64,000 bases of DNA. It comes from Shewanella halifaxensis HAW-EB4. GTDB lineage: Bacteria; Pseudomonadota; Gammaproteobacteria; Enterobacterales; Shewanellaceae. The stretch is from contig NC_010334.1 in NCBI RefSeq assembly GCF_000019185.1, forward strand, positions 1,302,001 through 1,366,000, written 5' to 3'. The notes beneath the pieces were generated by a model. The model was not told where the DNA came from. It worked only from the letters and a program-made list of their open reading frames with translations, and ran no database searches. The position numbers and the translations under genes are program-made. Numbering within the stretch: the stretch's first letter is position 1; each line of letters starts with the position of its first letter. Below, one piece after another: positions 1-8,892 of this stretch.

Positions 1-39
1 CTACAGCAATTAAAAGAATATTTGGAGTCTAAGGCTTAA
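1..39 (+). CDS. C-terminal tail of an upstream gene (partial)
   Basis: Frame 1 is open from the window edge and ends LQQLKEYLESKA followed by TAA at 37-39. A strong terminator follows at once, which supports this being the real end of a gene. Too little is visible to name it. A peroxiredoxin/glutaredoxin gene beside oxyR would be plausible from other gammaproteobacteria, but nothing here proves it. Confidence 0.5.
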   Translation, partial: LQQLKEYLESKA

Positions 40-59
40 TTGACCTAGCTTCAAAATTG

Positions 60-98
60 ATAGCGCAGTTTGGATTTATCCACTGCGCTATTTTTTTA
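60..98 (+). terminator. Rho-independent terminator
   Basis: Arms TAGCGCAGT (61-69) and ACTGCGCTA (82-90) form a perfect 9-bp stem, followed by a run of seven T. It ends the upstream transcript before oxyR. Confidence 0.85.
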
Positions 99-237
99 TC
101 TGGAGTTTACAGAAGAATATCTTGTACATTTTTGATTCAGTTCACAGTCTATCCGCTCAAAAACCGGGTTAGCTTAGGGTTTTATGATAGAGTTAGATTG
201 AACGATTAGATAAATTATGTCACTGGTAATCTATTTT

Positions 238-1149
238 ATGAAACATCTACCCAGTTTAAAGAATCTGTTTTATCTGGTGAATCTACATCAAGAGCAGAAC
301 TTCAACAGAGCCGCTAAAATATGCCACGTTAGCCAGTCGACTTTGTCGAGTGGGATTCAAAACCTTGAAGAGCAGTTAGGCCATCAGTTGATCGAGCGTG
401 ACCATAAGTCATTTATCTTTACCGCGATCGGTGAGGAAGTGGTGATGCGTTCTCGTAAGTTGTTGACCGATGTTGATGATCTCGTTGAACTTGTTAAGCA
501 TCAAGGTGAGCCTATGACGGGAGAAATCCGTTTAGGTTGTATTCCTACCATCGCGCCTTTCTTACTGAGCAATGTTGTTCAGCATTGCAAACAAGTTTAT
601 CCTGAACTGACGCTGTTTCTAAAGGAAGACACAACCGAACGTCTGATTGATGCCTTAGGGAAAGGTGAGCTGGATCTGTTATTGCTTGCTCTTCCAGTCG
701 ATACCAGCGGCTTCCATAGGATGAAGGTCGGGATCGATCCGTTCAAAATGGTGGTGCATAAAGATTTGAGCGATGAGATCCATGAACCCATCGACTACCA
801 AGATCTGCCGGATGAAAGTATATTTTTACTGCAAGCTGAGCATTGTATAACGGGTCATGCGATTACGGCTTGTCAGTTAGGCGAGAGTGTTAAAATTAAC
901 CCATTTGCGGCAACGAGTTTACACACCTTGGTGCAAATGGTTAACTGTAAGCTCGGCACAACGTTCTTACCCCAGATGGCTATCGATGCGGGTATTTTAA
1001 ATAATACCGATTTAATCACTATGGCCCCGCCAGGTGAAACGCCATACCGAGATATTGGTTTGGTTTGGCGCCAAACCTCTAGCCGTATTTTGACCTTTAG
1101 AACCATGGGGCTAGAGATCCAAAAGTTATTAGAGCAAGATGATGAATAG
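238..1149 (+). CDS. oxyR: OxyR, LysR-type peroxide-sensing regulator
   Basis: This is the LysR-type activator of antioxidant genes such as catalase and peroxiredoxins. The N-terminal winged helix (about residues 1-60) contains FNRAAKICHVSQSTLSSGIQ. The two redox cysteines fall at about residues 203 and 212 in CITGHAITAC, nine residues apart like Cys199/Cys208 of E. coli OxyR, so the disulfide switch is intact. I chose the ATG at 238 because the protein then begins MKHLPSLKN as in relatives; an in-frame ATG at 217 would add seven residues. It stands alone between two terminators. The assignment is firm because a generic LysR protein would not keep this cysteine pair. Confidence 0.93.
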   Translation: MKHLPSLKNLFYLVNLHQEQNFNRAAKICHVSQSTLSSGIQNLEEQLGHQLIERDHKSFIFTAIGEEVVMRSRKLLTDVDDLVELVKHQGEPMTGEIRLGCIPTIAPFLLSNVVQHCKQVYPELTLFLKEDTTERLIDALGKGELDLLLLALPVDTSGFHRMKVGIDPFKMVVHKDLSDEIHEPIDYQDLPDESIFLLQAEHCITGHAITACQLGESVKINPFAATSLHTLVQMVNCKLGTTFLPQMAIDAGILNNTDLITMAPPGETPYRDIGLVWRQTSSRILTFRTMGLEIQKLLEQDDE

Positions 1150-1171
1150 TTAGCTGGGATTGCTAAAACAG

Positions 1172-1203
1172 AAAAGCCGATATGATTATCGGCTTTTTAT
1201 TTT
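1172..1203. terminator. Bidirectional terminator between oxyR and the cyclase gene
   Basis: AAAAGCCGATA and TATCGGCTTTT pair around a TGAT loop, with T runs on the + side and A runs on the other. It lies between two convergent genes and can serve both. Confidence 0.8.
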
Positions 1204-1210
1204 TTAAGAT

Positions 1211-2302
1211 TTAGCTATTTTTAGGTGTAACGCCAAACACTTCGATAGAGTGTTGCTTACCTTTAAGCTTGATAGGCCCTAAGCTGTTCAGATTGTATTT
1301 TGAATCGCTGTATTCAAGGCGCGATTGTAGCGAGCCTGAAATCAACATACGCTGACCGAGTGGGTTACATTGATCTTGTAATCGAGCTAAGGTGTTGAGC
1401 ACATCGCTAAAGAAACTGATCTCCTGCTTTTGTACGCCAACAACGGCTGCTACGACTTGACCGCAATGGGCAGCAGCCTTAAATTTTGGCACAAAGCCAT
1501 ACTGCTCTTCAAAGTAGCGTCTTTGCCAACTTAGTTGCTGGCTAAACTCATAATAAATATTAAAGCATCTGTCTTCTTTTATACCGTCTTTTAGAGGCCA
1601 ATAGATAAGAACGGCATCACCCATATAACGGTAGATCTCGGCTTCGTTATTGGTGACTGTATCGGCCAATAAACTAAAGCTGTCTTGAATTAAGCGGCTA
1701 AAACGATAATCTCCGAGCGATTCTGCATGGGTGGTTGATGCCACCATGTCTAAATACAGAAATAGTCGCTGTTCATACCTAGGCTTATGATATTTACCTA
1801 AGCCGATATTAAATAACACTCTTGGGCCAACCAATAATGCCATCTGCTCAATAAATGCGAGCCCCACGCGAACCACGACTAAGTAGACAATCAAAGCTTG
1901 GAATGAAGGGCTATAAAGAATGTGCGCAGTTAACATTTGGCGCAGTGTGGTCATATGGTTCTCGATGGCCCACATGTTGAGATATTGGGTGATATAGGCC
2001 AGCGTTGTTGCGCCTAGTAATAAAAATAGGCCTTTGAATATGACTGAAAAAACATAAGGTAAGCGGTTGATAGCACTAAAATCTGCAATCAAGTTTGACA
2101 TCCAGTGAAGGCTGCCGAAAATAATACCCATATAAATAGAAAGCGTGGCTAAATCAGCGGAACCAATGGCCCACTGTGGAAGTTCTGGAGTTTGCGCGTA
2201 TCTAAAAAATACGAAAGCCGCCATGGCCGAGGTCCAAGCGAATATAGCAAAGGCTAATTTCTTCGCTTGTATATGTGCTTTCACTATTAAAGGGGTATCC
2301 AA
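1211..2302 (-). CDS. Membrane-anchored class III adenylate/guanylate cyclase
   Basis: It probably makes a cyclic nucleotide, most likely cAMP. About four hydrophobic segments (near residues 16-34, 50-72, 82-106, 133-158) lead into a C-terminal class III catalytic domain (about 178-350). The two metal-binding aspartates are visible in LFLYLDMVAST (D185) and YMGDAVLIYW (D229). The transition-state pair appears as N303 and R307 in SDVLNTLARL. All catalytic features are therefore present. The gene is monocistronic and convergent with oxyR. A CRP-like site sits about 63 bp upstream of the start, which suggests feedback by cAMP-CRP. Substrate choice between ATP and GTP is not certain from sequence alone. 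Confidence 0.85.
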   Translation of the reverse strand: MDTPLIVKAHIQAKKLAFAIFAWTSAMAAFVFFRYAQTPELPQWAIGSADLATLSIYMGIIFGSLHWMSNLIADFSAINRLPYVFSVIFKGLFLLLGATTLAYITQYLNMWAIENHMTTLRQMLTAHILYSPSFQALIVYLVVVRVGLAFIEQMALLVGPRVLFNIGLGKYHKPRYEQRLFLYLDMVASTTHAESLGDYRFSRLIQDSFSLLADTVTNNEAEIYRYMGDAVLIYWPLKDGIKEDRCFNIYYEFSQQLSWQRRYFEEQYGFVPKFKAAAHCGQVVAAVVGVQKQEISFFSDVLNTLARLQDQCNPLGQRMLISGSLQSRLEYSDSKYNLNSLGPIKLKGKQHSIEVFGVTPKNS

Positions 2303-2364
2303 ATACTACATAATTTTAGGAGCGTTATTTTATAGAACATTCCCCTAGTTTGACTAGTAGTATT

Positions 2365-2380
2365 TGTGATCTAAGTCAAA
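2365..2380 (-). promoter_or_regulatory. CRP-like site upstream of the cyclase gene
   Basis: TGTGA-N6-TCAAA matches the CRP consensus TGTGA-N6-TCACA at nine of ten defined positions. It is centred about 70 bp before the start codon of the cyclase gene. The intergenic space up to mutH's 3' end is short, so the cyclase is the only plausible target. Confidence 0.5.
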
Positions 2381-2408
2381 TAAGTGTGGTTTTCGGCCAA
2401 AAAACGAC

Positions 2409-3080
2409 TTAAAGCAACTGTGAAAGTATTCTTTGAGTAAATTGGGTCTTTAAATAAAAGCCTCTGGGATTAGTTTGAGTGAGCTGTCCATCGCGGCCAA
2501 TGCTATCTGTGACGACCTGACTATTAGCCGCTTTAGGACGTAACTGCAATACTTCTCCATGGCGAGCTGTGACCTTATCTACTTGACCCATAGCTATTAA
2601 CTCCATGATCTCTTCCCAGTCTTGCCTAAGTAATTCACGCTCTTCAAGCGATGGTTGCCATAAAATGGGCGAGCCTATCTGGCGCTCGGACAAGGGGATC
2701 TCTCGGTCACCCTGCACTGGGATCCACAATACCCGTTGTAGCTTGTGGCAAACCACACTATTTTCCCAAGTTAACCCTTGAATATTGGTTAACGGCGCCA
2801 CGGTTACATAAGTGGTTTCTAACACTTTTCCTCGTCGACTAACTGGAATTGTCTTAAGTTCTATGCCCAAATGCACAAAGTCTTGCTCAGGTTTTGAGCC
2901 CGCTAAGGCGCCGAGTTCCAGTTCTATTAACTGACCAACCCAGCCTTTATGCCGCTTCAAGTCATTTGGCATCTCAATTTCGTGATAATCTGCAAGTTGC
3001 CCTAGTGTTAAACCTGCCATTGATTCAGCGCGTTGCATCAACTCATCGATGCTATTTGGAGAGCTAAGTGATTTCTTCAT
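2409..3080 (-). CDS. mutH: MutH, strand-specific mismatch-repair endonuclease
   Basis: MutH nicks the unmethylated strand at hemimethylated GATC sites once activated by MutS/MutL. The catalytic triad D67, E74, K76 is visible in DFVHLGIELK (the D-Xn-E-X-K motif of type II restriction-like nucleases). With the start at 3080 (MKKSLSSPNS) the protein is 223 residues, close to the E. coli enzyme (229). The open frame extends 15 codons upstream, but that extension is not typical of the family. The gene diverges from rppH as in E. coli, leaving a long non-coding gap between them. Confidence 0.93.
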   Translation of the reverse strand: MKKSLSSPNSIDELMQRAESMAGLTLGQLADYHEIEMPNDLKRHKGWVGQLIELELGALAGSKPEQDFVHLGIELKTIPVSRRGKVLETTYVTVAPLTNIQGLTWENSVVCHKLQRVLWIPVQGDREIPLSERQIGSPILWQPSLEERELLRQDWEEIMELIAMGQVDKVTARHGEVLQLRPKAANSQVVTDSIGRDGQLTQTNPRGFYLKTQFTQRILSQLL

Positions 3081-3125
3081 AACTACAATTTTACCTAAAT
3101 AGCGCCTTTTATCAAATGCGCGCAA

Positions 3126-3772
3126 AAAACAAACAACTATTTATTTGCTTGGTGATAACTTTAAAAAGAACACTTAAGTTAGTGAATTTAATGCGGATCT
3201 TGATGGTGTTTTATATTTTGAGTTCTGTTTGTGATAAGTTACACCACTGCTTTCCCTCTTTTTCCAACATAGTTATCCACAGATTTGTTGGATAACTTAA
3301 ATTATTTCAACAACTACTGTAATAAATGTGATCTGTCAATCTAATTACACGGGGTTTTTTTGCTTTTTTTAAGCGGAAAACTATTGCACTTGTGAATAAC
3401 ACCTTTCGGCTAATGGGCTATTTCCACCAATTAAATTGGCTGGCTAAATTTTGAGCGCTTGTGTGTTGGCTTGATAGACTGGTTTTTTCGCTGCATGCTA
3501 AGCTAATGTTTTTTATAATTTTAAAACTATTTTCGTAACTAAGGTAAAATTATTAAACCAATGGCAAAAGCATAAGTTATTAGACTTTAATTGAGTTTCC
3601 AACAGAGATATCCACAGTTTCTGTGGATATCATCAGTTATCCTTTTACCTCTCTGTTGATAAGGTTGGGTTAAAAGACATTTTATCCAAAGGTTTGTGGG
3701 TAACTGATATTTGCCGCCGGACACGCTTTATGAAACAATCAAAAGATTAATAGTTAATAGTTCGGAGTCCAT
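3126..3772. promoter_or_regulatory. mutH-rppH intergenic region with DnaA-box cluster (candidate DARS2-like)
   Basis: This 647-bp gap has no credible gene. It holds a perfect DnaA box TTATCCACA (3273-3281). Head-to-head near-boxes ATATCCACA (3608-3616) and TGTGGATAT (3622-3630) lie inside a perfect inverted repeat of 11-bp arms at 3607-3617 and 3621-3631. Further one-mismatch boxes are TGTTGATAA (3654-3662), TTATCCAAA (3682-3690) and TGTGGGTAA (3695-3703). From memory, E. coli DARS2, which regenerates ATP-DnaA, lies between mutH and ygdP (rppH). Position and box pattern both agree. IHF and Fis sites were not convincingly found. The rppH promoter must also lie here. Confidence 0.5.
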
Positions 3773-4294
3773 GTGATTGATAGTGACGGCTTTCGCGCAA
3801 ATGTGGGCATCATTATCTGTAATCGCTTTGGGCAGGTTATGTGGGCAAGACGGTTTGGCCAACATTCCTGGCAATTTCCTCAGGGTGGCGTTGACGATGG
3901 AGAGTCAGCAGAAGAAGCCATGTATCGAGAGTTATACGAAGAAGTAGGATTAAAGCCAGAACATGTGCAAATTCTAACATCGACGCGATCATGGTTACGC
4001 TACCGATTACCTAAGCGGTTAATCAGACAAGATAGTAAACCCGTGTGTATAGGGCAGAAACAGAAGTGGTTTTTGCTGCAATTGAAAAGTGCCGAAAACG
4101 CTATTGATCTCAATGCCAGCGGTCATCCAGAATTTGATGATTGGCGTTGGGTCAGTTATTGGTATCCCGTAAGACAAGTTGTTTCTTTTAAGAGAGATGT
4201 TTACCGAAAAGTGATGAAAGAGTTCGCTGCGACCACTTTGCCTTTGCAGGTTAAAGAGTCGAATAACAGAAGACGAGGTATGCGCAGAAGCTAA
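3773..4294 (+). CDS. rppH: RppH, RNA pyrophosphohydrolase
   Basis: This Nudix hydrolase removes pyrophosphate from mRNA 5' ends and so primes RNase E decay. The Nudix box G-x5-E-x7-REUxEExGU is complete at residues 38-60 ([13 protein letters not shown] then [10 protein letters not shown]). Length 173 is close to the E. coli enzyme (176). The start is GTG at 3773 with a GGAG ribosome site at about 3764; the ATG two bases earlier is followed directly by TGA in another frame. ptsP starts 19 bp downstream, so the two probably form an operon as in E. coli. Confidence 0.93.
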
Positions 4295-4313
4295 ATAAGG
4301 GAGGTTTGCGGTA

Positions 4314-6548
4314 GTGCTAAAAACACTGAGAGATATTACACAGGCAGTAGCGTCTTCACGCGATCTTCAATACGCGTTAGAGCTACTTGTTACGCAAACC
4401 AAACAAGCTATGGCTACAGAGTGTTGCTCTATCTATATATTAGAGGAGCAACAACTCGTTCTTTCTGCAACGGACGGCCTAGACCCTGCGGCTGTTAATC
4501 GTGTTAAACTCCCCGTTACACAAGGCTTAGTTGGCTTAGTTGCTCAGCGAGAAGAGGCAATTAACTTAGCCGATGCACCATCCCACCCTAGATTTAAACT
4601 ACTCCCTGAAGTGGCTGAAGAAGCTTATAGTGCTTTTCTCGCAGTGCCAATCGTATATCAAAAGTCGGTTATTGGCGTTATCGTGGTTCAGCAAGTTCAA
4701 GCTCGTCAGTTTAGTGAGGGAGAAGAAGCCTTCTTAATGACGCTAGCCGCTCAGTTGGCTGTTGCAATTAAAGGGCTAACCCATAGAGCAAAGTCTAGCA
4801 GTAGCCTACAGCAGCGATATTATACTGGCACTCAAGCTTCAAAAGGCATTGCGATTGCAAAAGCTCTGATGTTGGGGGGGCAGATCTCGTTTGATCTTGC
4901 TTTGCAGCGTGCAAACTCAATAGAAGAGGAGGAGAAACGCCTTCAAGATGCGATGAACCGCTGCAAAGATTTGCTCGTCGGTCTATCTCAGCGATTCGAC
5001 AGGGAGAAAGATGAAGAAGCCGCATCGATTTTTAAAGCGCTGTTGTTATTGCTTGAGAAGGCCAGTTTGGGCGGTGAATACATTGAAGAGGTTAGAGCGG
5101 GTTGGAGTTCTGAAACCGCTGTTTGTCAGGTATCTAAGCGGTACATAGAACACTTTGGCTCGATGAGTGACCTTTATCTAAAAGAGCGAGCTAATGATAT
5201 TAGAGATCTCGGTCAGCGCGTTCTTAGGCAGTTGATCGAACCTGATAAGATTTTTTTAGAGCCAGAAACACCGGTGATCTTGATTACTCGTGAAGCCAGT
5301 ACAACTCTGTTAGCAGAATTTCCTAGACAAAAGTTGGCGGGGATCGTAACCGAGCTTGGCGGCGCCAACTCTCATGCGGCTATTTTAGCTAGGGCGATGG
5401 GGGTACCTGCAATTATTGGTGTCGAAGGTATTTTAAGCGCTAATATCGAAAAGTCGCAGATCATTATCAATGCCAATCGTGGTCAGGTTATCATTGAACC
5501 TTCAGCGTTAGTATTATCTGAGTATCGAAGCTTAATTGCGGCGCAAGAAGAGCAACAAAGACAATATGCGCAAGAGTTATCTCTTAAAGCGGTTACCCTC
5601 GATAACAAGCGCATTTATCTCTACATCAATAGTGGATTGTTGAGTAGTGTCGACTCTGAAACCGGTGCCGACTCTGATGGGATTGGGCTCTATCGCACCG
5701 AGATCCTGTTTATGCTCAAACAGTGCTTCCCTGGAGAAATAGAACAGCTAGAAATTTATCGCAAGGTTTTAAAGGCGGCGGGTAATAAGCCTGTGGTGAT
5801 GCGAACCCTTGATGTTGGAGGGGATAAACCGCTCGATTACTTCCCTATTATTGAAGATAACCCGTTTTTGGGCTGGCGTGGCATACGATTATCGCTGGAT
5901 CATCCTGAGTTATTCCTCGTTCAGCTTAGAGCAATGTTACAGGCGGCTATTGACACTGAGCAGCTGCATATATTACTGCCGATGGTCAGTAATCTTGAAG
6001 AGATAGATTTATCATTGATCTATTTAGAGCAAGCTTGTCAAGAGCTGACTTCTGAGCTTGGCAAGAGCATTACTATGCCTAAAGTGGGTATTATGCTCGA
6101 AGTACCAGTATTGTTGTATCAGCTAGATGAAGTGGCTAAACGTGTGGATTTTGTCTCTGTGGGATCGAACGATCTGACTCAGTACTTATTGGCTGTCGAC
6201 CGCAATAACCCCAGTGTTAGCCCATTATTTGATAGCTATCACCCTGGCGTACTCCGAGCGCTTAAATTTGCCGTCGAACGCTGTGGCGAGCATCAATTGC
6301 CGATTAGTGTCTGTGGGGAATTAGCGGGTGAGCCGATTGGCGCCATGTTACTTGTCGCAATGGGCTATGATCAACTTAGTATGAACCAAGCAAGCTTAGC
6401 GCGGATTAATTATCTGTTAAGGCGTGTTTCCCAAACAGAGTTGAATCAGTTACTGGGTGAGGCGTTAAAGCTTAATAGTGGCGAAGAGGTGAGGTTGCTA
6501 GTGGCTCAATACTGTGAGCAAAAGGGTCTTGCGTCAGTATTAAGTTAA
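4314..6548 (+). CDS. ptsP: PtsP, enzyme I of the nitrogen phosphotransferase system
   Basis: EI-Ntr takes phosphate from PEP and passes it to NPr. An N-terminal GAF domain (about 1-155) precedes the PEP-utilising enzyme I core. The phospho-accepting histidine is H354 in LGGANSHAAILARAMGVPAIIG's centre (GGANSHAAIL). The barrel domain carries GIGLYRTEILF and the C-terminal SVCGELAGEP signature. Length 744 matches PtsP (748 in E. coli). The GTG start at 4314 has a strong GGGAGG site nine bases before it. It follows rppH closely. Confidence 0.93.
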   Translation: MLKTLRDITQAVASSRDLQYALELLVTQTKQAMATECCSIYILEEQQLVLSATDGLDPAAVNRVKLPVTQGLVGLVAQREEAINLADAPSHPRFKLLPEVAEEAYSAFLAVPIVYQKSVIGVIVVQQVQARQFSEGEEAFLMTLAAQLAVAIKGLTHRAKSSSSLQQRYYTGTQASKGIAIAKALMLGGQISFDLALQRANSIEEEEKRLQDAMNRCKDLLVGLSQRFDREKDEEAASIFKALLLLLEKASLGGEYIEEVRAGWSSETAVCQVSKRYIEHFGSMSDLYLKERANDIRDLGQRVLRQLIEPDKIFLEPETPVILITREASTTLLAEFPRQKLAGIVTELGGANSHAAILARAMGVPAIIGVEGILSANIEKSQIIINANRGQVIIEPSALVLSEYRSLIAAQEEQQRQYAQELSLKAVTLDNKRIYLYINSGLLSSVDSETGADSDGIGLYRTEILFMLKQCFPGEIEQLEIYRKVLKAAGNKPVVMRTLDVGGDKPLDYFPIIEDNPFLGWRGIRLSLDHPELFLVQLRAMLQAAIDTEQLHILLPMVSNLEEIDLSLIYLEQACQELTSELGKSITMPKVGIMLEVPVLLYQLDEVAKRVDFVSVGSNDLTQYLLAVDRNNPSVSPLFDSYHPGVLRALKFAVERCGEHQLPISVCGELAGEPIGAMLLVAMGYDQLSMNQASLARINYLLRRVSQTELNQLLGEALKLNSGEEVRLLVAQYCEQKGLASVLS

Positions 6549-6622
6549 AAGGGCTTATGCTCTATGAACTCCATCTTGATTGTTTTAAGCTTGATAAATA
6601 ATAACTACTAAAGGTAGCGCTT

Positions 6623-7423
6623 GTGGAAAGCTGGCTATATATATTGTGTATTTGTCTTATTCTAGGTGCGGTGATCGGTTTTATGGCTGGGCTCTTGGGG
6701 ATCGGCGGGGGGCTGATAGCAGTTCCAGCCTTGCTGCATATTCTTCCCCAGGCTGGTATAACGTCAGATAATCTACCCCATGTCGCTATTGCGACCTCTT
6801 TAGCGGCAATTATTCTCACCTCTCTCTCTTCTGCTCGTGCTCACCATAAGCGAGAAAATATACCTTGGTCGCTATTGAAACCTATGTTGCCCGGTTTTGT
6901 GCTGGGGGCTCTATGTTCGGGTTTTATCTCAGAGATGATTGCCGCTAAATCACTGCAGCAAATCTTTGCTGTATTCGTTATCTTGATGGCGGTACAGATG
7001 GCGTACCCATTTAAAGCTGAACCAAACCACAACATGCCCGGCCAGATGAGCTTGTTTTTTGCTGCAACAATCATTGCCGTTATCGCGGCTCTAATGGGGA
7101 TTGGTGGTGGAGTACTCTTAGTTCCATTTTTAACTTGGTGCGGCCTGCAGATGCGTTTTGCCGTGGGTTTTTCGTCGGCGACAGGGTTACTCATCGCCTC
7201 GTTTGGTAGTATTGGGTATACATTGGCTGGCTGGAATGCCCCAAGCTTACCCGACTGGACTCTGGGCTATATTTATCTGCCAGCACTTATTGGTATCGTA
7301 TCGACATCGATGTTGATGGCTCCGTTGGGCGCTAGGGCGGCAACGACGCTCCCTACTGCAAAGTTAAAGAAGGTATTTGCTATATTCCTCGCCCTTGTCG
7401 GTTTGAAACTTGTTTTAGCATAA
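6623..7423 (+). CDS. TSUP (TauE/SafE) family membrane permease
   Basis: A 266-residue protein of about eight hydrophobic segments arranged as two similar halves. Each half begins with the glycine-rich turn typical of TSUP proteins: GLLGIGGGLIAVPALLH near residue 23 and ALMGIGGGVLLVPF near residue 153. The family exports or imports small sulfur-containing anions such as sulfite or sulfoacetate; the substrate here is unknown. The start is GTG at 6623 after an AAGG site. It sits where Shewanella and E. coli usually have genes leading to lgt and thyA. Confidence 0.8.
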   Translation: MESWLYILCICLILGAVIGFMAGLLGIGGGLIAVPALLHILPQAGITSDNLPHVAIATSLAAIILTSLSSARAHHKRENIPWSLLKPMLPGFVLGALCSGFISEMIAAKSLQQIFAVFVILMAVQMAYPFKAEPNHNMPGQMSLFFAATIIAVIAALMGIGGGVLLVPFLTWCGLQMRFAVGFSSATGLLIASFGSIGYTLAGWNAPSLPDWTLGYIYLPALIGIVSTSMLMAPLGARAATTLPTAKLKKVFAIFLALVGLKLVLA

Positions 7424-7507
7424 TGTTCTACTGAGCAATTATTGGTAGTATTTTCTCGTTTAGCGCTGAGAGTCAGCTCAGCAACTCTTTTTTATAGGTA
7501 GATAATC

Positions 7508-8359
7508 ATGAAACAGTATTTAGATCTTTGTCAGCGTATTATTGATGAAGGGACTTGGGTTGAGAATAGCCGCACCGGTAAACGTTGTCTTACCGTTATT
7601 AATGCTGATCTGGTTTATAACGTCGATAAAAATGAATTCCCACTTATCACTACTCGGAAAAGCTTTTATAAGGCTGCAATCGCTGAGCTGCTGGGTTATA
7701 TCCGAGGTTATGATAATGCCGCTGATTTTAGAAAAATAGGCTGTAATACTTGGAACGCTAATGCTAACGACAATCAAGCTTGGTTGAATAATCCACACCG
7801 TAAAGGTGTTGATGACATGGGCCGAGTCTATGGTGTACAGGGCCGTGCATGGAGCAAACCAGATGGCGGCACTATCGACCAGTTACGTAAAATTGTAGAT
7901 GACCTATCTAAGGGAATTGATGATAGAGGTGAGATCTTGAGCTTCTATAACCCGGGTGAATTTCATATGGGGTGTTTAAGGCCTTGTATGCACACTCATA
8001 ACTTCTCATTGCTGGGTGATACTTTACACCTTACTAGCTTTCAACGCTCATGTGATGTGCCTTTAGGACTGAACTTCAACCAGGTTCAGGTATTTACGCT
8101 ATTGGCGTTAATGGCACAAATTACTGGCCATAAAGCGGGAACCGCATTCCATAAAATTGTTAACGCGCATATCTATGAAGATCAGTTAGAACTGATGCGA
8201 GATGTACAGATTAAGCGCGAGCCGCTCTCCTCGCCGAAGCTAGTGATTAACCCTGATATCAAGTCACTAGAAGATCTTGAGACTTGGGTGACTATGGATG
8301 ACTTTGAAGTAACAGGTTATGAACACCACGAGGCGATTAAATATCCATTCTCAGTGTAA
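7508..8359 (+). CDS. thyA: Thymidylate synthase, long (283-residue) form
   Basis: ThyA methylates dUMP to dTMP using methylene-tetrahydrofolate. The nucleophile is C160 in GCLRPCMHTHNF; the dUMP-binding stretch FQRSCDVPLGLNFNQ follows. The C-terminus is KYPFSV. At 283 residues it is longer than the E. coli enzyme (264), with extra sequence around residues 83-105. The version I recall from Vibrio cholerae is also 283 residues and very similar throughout, including RPCM in place of the usual APCH. ATG start at 7508. The TSUP gene ends 84 bp upstream, with no lgt in between. Confidence 0.93.
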   Translation: MKQYLDLCQRIIDEGTWVENSRTGKRCLTVINADLVYNVDKNEFPLITTRKSFYKAAIAELLGYIRGYDNAADFRKIGCNTWNANANDNQAWLNNPHRKGVDDMGRVYGVQGRAWSKPDGGTIDQLRKIVDDLSKGIDDRGEILSFYNPGEFHMGCLRPCMHTHNFSLLGDTLHLTSFQRSCDVPLGLNFNQVQVFTLLALMAQITGHKAGTAFHKIVNAHIYEDQLELMRDVQIKREPLSSPKLVINPDIKSLEDLETWVTMDDFEVTGYEHHEAIKYPFSV

Positions 8360-8385
8360 CTTTTCCTGATTACAAATCAGGCTTT

Positions 8386-8413
8386 AAAAACTCGCCAAAT
8401 GGCGAGTTTTTTT
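8386..8413 (+). terminator. Terminator after thyA
   Basis: AAAACTCGCC and GGCGAGTTTT pair around AAAT, followed by a T run. Confidence 0.85.
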
Positions 8414-8440
8414 ATCCAATAATGGCCAAACTCTCGAGTA

Positions 8441-8706
8441 ATACCAATCAGTATAAGAAGTTGATCTACTCAGAGCGGTTTTTGGCAAATTAATTCAAGG
8501 CGAATATCTGTAAGAATGGCTATTCCCTTGTAAAGTTGTTCAACGCTGATGTAGGCAGCCAAAAACGCTCCAGAATGGCGAGTTTTAGCGACTCTGACGC
8601 TTTGTTAACGAGCTTAACCGTAGAACAACTATGCTCTTCACTCGTTGCCTTGCCTCAGAACCGCTAAACTCTCGCTGAGCGACCAAATCTTTATACTGGT
8701 TGGTAT
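8441..8706. mobile_element. MITE-like repeat with terminal inverted repeats
   Basis: A 266-bp non-coding unit is bounded by ATACCAATCAGTATAA (8441-8456) and TTATACTGGTTGGTAT (8691-8706), which match at 15 of 16 positions when one is reverse-complemented. Inside lies a second inverted pair, GAGCGGTTTTTGGC (8473-8486) and GCCAAAAACGCTC (8558-8570). There is no ORF of note. This looks like a non-autonomous miniature element; a TA/AT target duplication is possible but ambiguous because the ends are palindromic. Confidence 0.6.
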
Positions 8707-8892
8707 AACCTTCCTCTATTTAATGTCCTGAATTTATCAGTTATAAAACTCCGGCTACTTTGGTGACATAAATCTATTTTCAGCATGGCGTCAGTTAATG
8801 CTTGCTGGAAAAACGAACGAAACTTCGATTTTTTCGAGTCCTTACCTGTGGCTAATTTAGGCTCTCATTTTTAGGGAAAACTAGACTTTCGA

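Noticed and set aside
3126..3772. The DnaA-box cluster as a replication origin (oriC)
   Set aside because: dnaA, dnaN, gidA and mioC are not nearby, and the AT-rich unwinding repeats of oriC are not seen.
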